This document shows, one piece after another, positions 57,286-64,000 of a stretch of DNA of 64,000 nt (within the stretch, counting starts at the first letter, position 1; every line of letters starts with the position of its first letter). The stretch lies in NCBI RefSeq assembly GCF_020544465.1, contig NZ_CP066126.1, positions 3,658,001 through 3,722,000 on the forward strand, given 5' to 3'. A program made the translations under genes and the position numbers. The notes beneath the pieces are model-generated. The model ran no database searches, was not told the origin of the DNA, and worked only from the letters and a program-made list of their open reading frames with translations. The stretch comes from Chromobacterium rhizoryzae. Lineage in GTDB: Bacteria; Pseudomonadota; Gammaproteobacteria; Burkholderiales; Chromobacteriaceae.

Positions 57286-58290
57286 ATGGGTCAGCATCCG
57301 TCCCACCCCGCCAAGCCTCTGCGCTACGGCTTCCTGCTCTTGCCCCATGCCTCGATGGCGGATTACGCCATCGCCTCCGAGGTTCTGCTGCACGCCAATT
57401 GGCTGGCGGAGAAAAAACTCTACGAAACCCTGCTGCTTTCCCTGGACGGACAAGCGGTGCCGCTTTCCAACGGCACGCGGCTGGCGGTGGATCTGCCGCT
57501 GGACGGCGCCCCCAAGCTGGATTGCCTGCTGATCCTAGCCGACGACATCAATCCCGACTTCAGCCTGGACGTCCTGAGCAAGGGGCTCACCGCCTGCGGT
57601 CCGGATAAAATCCAACTGGGCGGCATCGGCTGCGGCAGCTATTGGCTGGCCCGCACCGGACACTTCAACGGCCTGCGCGCAACGATACACTGGCGCGAGA
57701 TCAGCCGTTTCACCGAAGAGTTTCCGGACATCATCACCTCGTCCAATCTATTTGAAATCGACGGCAAACGCCTCAGCTGCGCAGGCGGAGCGGCCACCTT
57801 TGATTTCATGCTGACCCAGGTTGGCAATCAGCACGGCCACGAATTTGTCGCTCAGCTGTCGGAACTGTTCAGCATGGAACGCATCCGTCCTGGCAATGAA
57901 CGCCAACGCATCCCCCTGGCCACCCGCATCGGCGGCAGCCAGCCCAAGTTGACGGAAGCGGTCAGCCTGATGGAGGCCAATATCGAAGAGCCGCTGAGCA
58001 CCGACGACATCGCCTACTATGTCGGCGTCTCCCGACGCCAGCTGGAACGGCTGTTCAAACAATACCTGAGCACGGTGCCGTCCAAATACTACCTGGAGTT
58101 GCGCCTGAGCCGAGCGCGCCAGCTATTGCAGCAAACCAGCAAATCCATCGTACAGATCGGTCTGGCCTGCGGCTTCTCCAGCGGCCCCCATTTCTCCAGC
58201 ACCTACCGCAACCATTTCGGCATCACCCCGCGCGAAGAACGCTCGCATCGCACGCAGACCGCGTCGCCGGCTCCGGCCCCCAAGAGCTAG
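57286..58290 (+). CDS. argR: AraC-family regulator, ArgR-like (arginine-responsive)
   Basis: A 334-residue regulator. About residues 10-190 form a DJ-1/PfpI-like amidase domain (YGFLLLPHASMADYAIASEV, GGIGCGSYWLARTG), as in Pseudomonas ArgR and GlxA regulators. The C-terminal AraC domain has two HTHs: STDDIAYYVGVSRRQLERLF and IVQIGLACGFSSGPHFSSTY. Its place directly after aotJQMP matches Pseudomonas aeruginosa, where ArgR activates arginine uptake and catabolism. No good Shine-Dalgarno is seen before ATG 57286. It ends 5 bp from the convergent kinase gene. Confidence 0.88.
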   Translation: MGQHPSHPAKPLRYGFLLLPHASMADYAIASEVLLHANWLAEKKLYETLLLSLDGQAVPLSNGTRLAVDLPLDGAPKLDCLLILADDINPDFSLDVLSKGLTACGPDKIQLGGIGCGSYWLARTGHFNGLRATIHWREISRFTEEFPDIITSSNLFEIDGKRLSCAGGAATFDFMLTQVGNQHGHEFVAQLSELFSMERIRPGNERQRIPLATRIGGSQPKLTEAVSLMEANIEEPLSTDDIAYYVGVSRRQLERLFKQYLSTVPSKYYLELRLSRARQLLQQTSKSIVQIGLACGFSSGPHFSSTYRNHFGITPREERSHRTQTASPAPAPKS

Positions 58291-58295
58291 CACCG

Positions 58296-60560
58296 TCAAA
58301 CACCGGCGCCGCAACCGTCAGGCGAGGGCACCGGAGCACGCTCCGGCTCGCCTTGGCGCGACAAAGGCAACTCGATCCGGAAGCAAGCGCCGCTGGCCGG
58401 GATGTTTTCCGCCGAGATCAGGCCACCGTACTGCTCCACAATCGTCTGGCAGATGGACAAGCCCAGCCCCATTCCGTTTGGCTTGGTTGAAAAGAACGGA
58501 TGGAACAGCACCTCCAATGAACTCGGCGTAATGCCGCGACCGGTGTCCCGCACCTCCAGAATCGCTTTCTTGCCTTCTCGCCGGGTATGCACAATCACAT
58601 GGCGCTTCATCATCGGCTCGTCGCGCAAGGCGTCCATCGCGTTTGACAGCAGATTCAGCACCACCTGCTCCAACTGAATGCTGTCGGCCAACACCGCCAC
58701 CGGGTAACCCGACAACAGCTGAACCACCTCGATGCCGCGCTCCTTCAGATCGTACTCGGCCAGGAACATGCAATTGCCCACCACCTGGTTCAAATCGATC
58801 AGCCGCGTCTCGATCGCGCGCTTGCTGACCAAGGCGCGCAAGCGCTTGATGATCTCCCCCGCCCGCTCAGCCTGTGCCACCGCCAAACGCAGCGCCGCGT
58901 TCACCTGGGCCGGCGCCTCCTCAACCCCCTCCAGCAACTGAATGCTGGCCTGGCAATAATTAGCGATCGCCGTCAGAGGCTGATTCAGCTCATGCGCGAT
59001 GCCGGACGCCATTTCGCCCATCGTATGCAGCCGGGCCACATGGGACAATTTCTCCAAATGCTCTTTGACTTTGCTCTCGCTGGCCTCCAACGCCGCCACC
59101 GTGCGTTGCCGCAAAGGCCCCAGGTCGCGCAAGGCGCACACCACGCCGATCAGCCCCCCTTCCCGCGAGAACAACGGCGATACCCCACCCTCCACCGAAC
59201 GAATCTGACCTCGCGCCGACGTCAGCTGCATCCTCTCCGCCAATACCACCGGCTGCGCGGTCCGGAAACACTCTCGGATCGGATCCTCCGCCAGCTCCGC
59301 GGCCAACTCGGCCTGCAAGTGGAACACCTCGTGGCAGACGCGGCCAACCACCTCCTCCGCCGCCATGCCCATCAACTCCAAGGCCATCGGGTTTGCCAGC
59401 TCGATCGCATGGTCCTGGCGCAGAATGATCACCCCGTCATGAATCGCGCTCAGGGTGACGGACGCCCGTTCACTCTGCAGGAAGATCGCCTCATCCGATT
59501 GCTGACGCTCATGCCGCAAAGCCATTCTTTGCAAGTGAACCAGGCCGGCAAACACGAAGAAAGCCAGCAACAAAGACTGCTGCCACAGCCAAGGCAACAA
59601 CGCCAAGTCCGTCACTCTGACATCCCGAGCCACGCCCAGCACAAAAGGCTGGGCCACGCTGGACAGCGGAAGCCGAGCCTCCAGCCTACGCAACACCGGC
59701 CACCAATCACGCTCGGATGAAGTATGCAGGCGCTGAAACAAGGGCGCGCCCGGCGCAAGGACCCCGTCCTGGTACAGGGTCAAGTCCAATCCAGGCAACA
59801 AGCGCTCCAGGGCCGGCGCCTGCAATAGGCGATCGCAAAACACCACCAGGCCCACCACGCCGACCAATTTGCCCGGTGCCTTCTCCCTATCTTCGAACAA
59901 GGGCTGGAACAAGAAATAAGCGCGTCCACCGCCCTCGTGCAACTCGAACGCGCCGCTGGCCACTCGCTGCCCAGTCTCCAAGGCCCTGCTCAAGGCCGGC
60001 CGGAAATAAGCATCGCCCAAAATATCGTAGCCAAACATCGGACCGGCTTCCGGCCGATCCGGCTCCAGCATGGAAATCACCAATGACTGCGGACGCACGG
60101 CGGCCGGCCGCCATGCCCGATTGCCCGCCACGTCGAAATCGCGAATGTAAAAGGTCGCGCCAAACTTGCCGCTCATCTGGCGCAAGAAGAGCGGCCTCTC
60201 CTCCAAGGGCACGCTTTGAAAAAAGATAAAGGAATGAAGCTGCGGATAATGGGGCAATAGCTCGCGCGCAAAGGTGGACAGCTCAGATGCCTCAAATGGC
60301 CGACTTGCCGCCATCAGCGCATCCACGGAAGACAGCACCGACTCATTTTGGTCCAGCTTGCGCGCCACCATTGCATGCGCCCGCTGCGCCACTGATTCGA
60401 ACTCGTCCCTCAGACGCTGCAGTTCCCCCATCCCCCACAGCACCGTCACCAACAAGGCGCAGAGAGCCCAGGCCAATACAAATAAATGCACACCATCCCG
60501 CCTGAAGTTTCTCAAAATTCCCGCCTCGATTCCCGATCTTGATGCTGGAATTCTATTCAT
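58296..60560 (-). CDS. Orphan sensor histidine kinase with CHASE and PAS domains
   Basis: A 754-residue membrane kinase. TM1 is about residues 24-44; a periplasmic CHASE domain spans about 75-300 (FIFFQSVPLEERPLFLRQ, FYIRDFDVAGNRAW, FGYDILGDAYFRPAL); TM2 is about 319-341. A PAS domain is about 365-480 (LSAIHDGVIILRQDHAIELA). HisKA has phospho-acceptor H523 (MASGIAHELNQPLTAIANYC). The ATPase domain has NLLSNAMDAL, RDTGRGI and GMGLGLSICQT. No response regulator is adjacent. CHASE domains bind small extracellular ligands. ATG 60560 has a weak ribosome site; a slightly later start is possible. Confidence 0.88.
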   Translation of the reverse strand: MNRIPASRSGIEAGILRNFRRDGVHLFVLAWALCALLVTVLWGMGELQRLRDEFESVAQRAHAMVARKLDQNESVLSSVDALMAASRPFEASELSTFARELLPHYPQLHSFIFFQSVPLEERPLFLRQMSGKFGATFYIRDFDVAGNRAWRPAAVRPQSLVISMLEPDRPEAGPMFGYDILGDAYFRPALSRALETGQRVASGAFELHEGGGRAYFLFQPLFEDREKAPGKLVGVVGLVVFCDRLLQAPALERLLPGLDLTLYQDGVLAPGAPLFQRLHTSSERDWWPVLRRLEARLPLSSVAQPFVLGVARDVRVTDLALLPWLWQQSLLLAFFVFAGLVHLQRMALRHERQQSDEAIFLQSERASVTLSAIHDGVIILRQDHAIELANPMALELMGMAAEEVVGRVCHEVFHLQAELAAELAEDPIRECFRTAQPVVLAERMQLTSARGQIRSVEGGVSPLFSREGGLIGVVCALRDLGPLRQRTVAALEASESKVKEHLEKLSHVARLHTMGEMASGIAHELNQPLTAIANYCQASIQLLEGVEEAPAQVNAALRLAVAQAERAGEIIKRLRALVSKRAIETRLIDLNQVVGNCMFLAEYDLKERGIEVVQLLSGYPVAVLADSIQLEQVVLNLLSNAMDALRDEPMMKRHVIVHTRREGKKAILEVRDTGRGITPSSLEVLFHPFFSTKPNGMGLGLSICQTIVEQYGGLISAENIPASGACFRIELPLSRQGEPERAPVPSPDGCGAGV

Positions 60561-60724
60561 AACCAATAGGTTCTGCTGAGTAATTAGCCGAAATTTCAGT
60601 AAAAATAAGTGAAAACACAGCCACAAAAAGAACAATGGCTTAATAATCAAGGAGAAAGCTAAAGAATGGGGAAAGACAGGGAGGAGAGTTCGATCGCGCC
60701 GTCTGGCGAGCAGCACAATGCATA

Positions 60725-60750
60725 AAGCCCAGCTCGAGTGAGCTGGGCTT
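60725..60750 (-). terminator. Terminator of the rRNA operon
   Basis: Stem aagcccagct/agctgggctt just after 5S rRNA on the minus strand, followed by TTTATG. Confidence 0.8.
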
Positions 60751-60760
60751 TGCAATGGGG

Positions 60761-60878
60761 CGTCTGGCGGTGTCCTACTTTCACATGGCGAATGCCACAC
60801 TATCATCGGCGCTAAGGCGTTTCACGGTCCTGTTCGGGATGGGAAGGCGTGGGACCACCTCGCTATGGCCACCAGACA
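60761..60878 (-). rRNA. rrf: 5S ribosomal RNA
   Basis: About 118 nt. On the minus strand it begins TGTCTGGTGGCCATAGCGAG and ends ACACCGCCAGACG; the internal CCCGAACAGGACCGTGAAAC and GCGCCGATGATAGTGTGGC are conserved 5S elements. The ends pair (TGTCTGG/CCAGACG). It is located 121 bp after 23S in the same operon. Confidence 0.95.
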
Positions 60879-60999
60879 TAAACTGGTACAAACTTGAAGA
60901 AGCCTAGGTCGATACTCGATCAACCCACATATATTCGGTATTCAATTGTGTCGCACAACCACTATCTCGTCACTCGGTTTCCCAAGCCACTCAAATGAT
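60879..60999 (-). other. 23S-5S spacer
   Basis: A 121-bp spacer without a tRNA. The motif aaatgatagg at 60994-61003 pairs with cctatcattt at 63888-63897 on the other side of 23S, giving the RNase III processing stem. Confidence 0.7.
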
Positions 61000-63888
<2,889 letters not shown>

Positions 63889-64000
63889 CTATCATTTCAG
63901 TAACCTAGATCACCAAAACAACAAGTGTGTTTGTGCGACGACTACACCGCCCCTTTTGATATGGCGACGTAGCCTAGATACAATCAAATACCCAAGATGA
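63889..64000 (-). other. Part of the 16S-23S internal transcribed spacer
   Basis: The last 112 bp continue the rRNA operon towards 16S, which lies beyond the window. It contains the 5' arm of the 23S processing stem. No tRNA is visible in this part. Confidence 0.75.

Overview
The window is a 64-kb piece of chromosome from a GC-rich betaproteobacterium. The Neisseria-type porin, the PhaR/phasin pair, the DUF2844/DUF3443 pair, the 180-kDa NAD-glutamate dehydrogenase and the LipB/LipA arrangement together suggest Chromobacteriaceae (a Chromobacterium-like genus). That placement is inference from protein character; no search was run. Coding density is high. No prophage, insertion sequence, CRISPR array or tRNA gene was recognised.

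Layout. 1-11.6 kb: 5' part of rimO, a UPF0114 membrane protein, a TPR-methyltransferase, phaR and a phasin (polyhydroxyalkanoate granules), an M14 cytosolic-type carboxypeptidase, gph, ilvA, dacC and the ybeD-lipB-lipA lipoate operon. 11.7-16.4 kb: a lipoprotein/helical protein pair and a guanidino-acid cluster (sodium:solute symporter, GbuA-like ureohydrolase, divergent LysR regulator). 16.4-20.2 kb: a porin, a non-coding region with a strong small-RNA candidate, and an OmpR/EnvZ-type two-component operon. 20.4-27.1 kb: terC, htpX, an NhaR-like regulator and livHMGF. 27.1-33.7 kb: a long gene-free stretch, a metallo-beta-lactamase-fold protein lacking its zinc motif, a DsbA-like protein, a prolyl oligopeptidase, an enoyl-CoA hydratase and a TauE/SafE-type membrane protein. 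33.7-37.8 kb: a tightly overlapped zinc operon zur-cobW-(56-aa protein)-znuC-znuB-znuA behind a clear Zur box. 37.9-48.5 kb: two cytochromes c', a cytochrome b561, tyrS, a flavin reductase, the DUF3443/DUF2844 pair, a Rossmann-only protein, radC, coaBC, dut and a diguanylate cyclase. 48.7-58.3 kb: NAD-glutamate dehydrogenase, divergent from an aotJQMP-argR type arginine/ornithine transport operon. 58.3-64 kb: an orphan CHASE-PAS histidine kinase, then 5S and complete 23S rRNA on the minus strand; the window ends in the 16S-23S spacer.

How parts fit together. Arginine/ornithine uptake (aot), its AraC-type regulator, glutamate dehydrogenase and a guanidinobutyrase-like enzyme all serve arginine-family amino-acid catabolism. 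The zinc operon joins sensing (Zur), a GTPase of the COG0523 type and the high-affinity importer. The OmpR-type pair sits next to the porin it may control.

The most interesting unexplained items are: (1) a 56-residue His-rich single-helix protein embedded by ATGA overlaps in the zinc operon, too short for usual ORF cut-offs; (2) a candidate ~90-nt RNA upstream of the porin, with a near-consensus promoter whose -35 lies in a perfect TGTAAA-N6-TTTACA palindrome; (3) a dispersed imperfect-palindromic repeat family, five copies here, one end of which supplies the stop codon of the adjacent gene in three cases; (4) a multibranched attenuator-like element between aotJ and aotQ, and a 13-bp hairpin with an overlapping leader ORF before argR.
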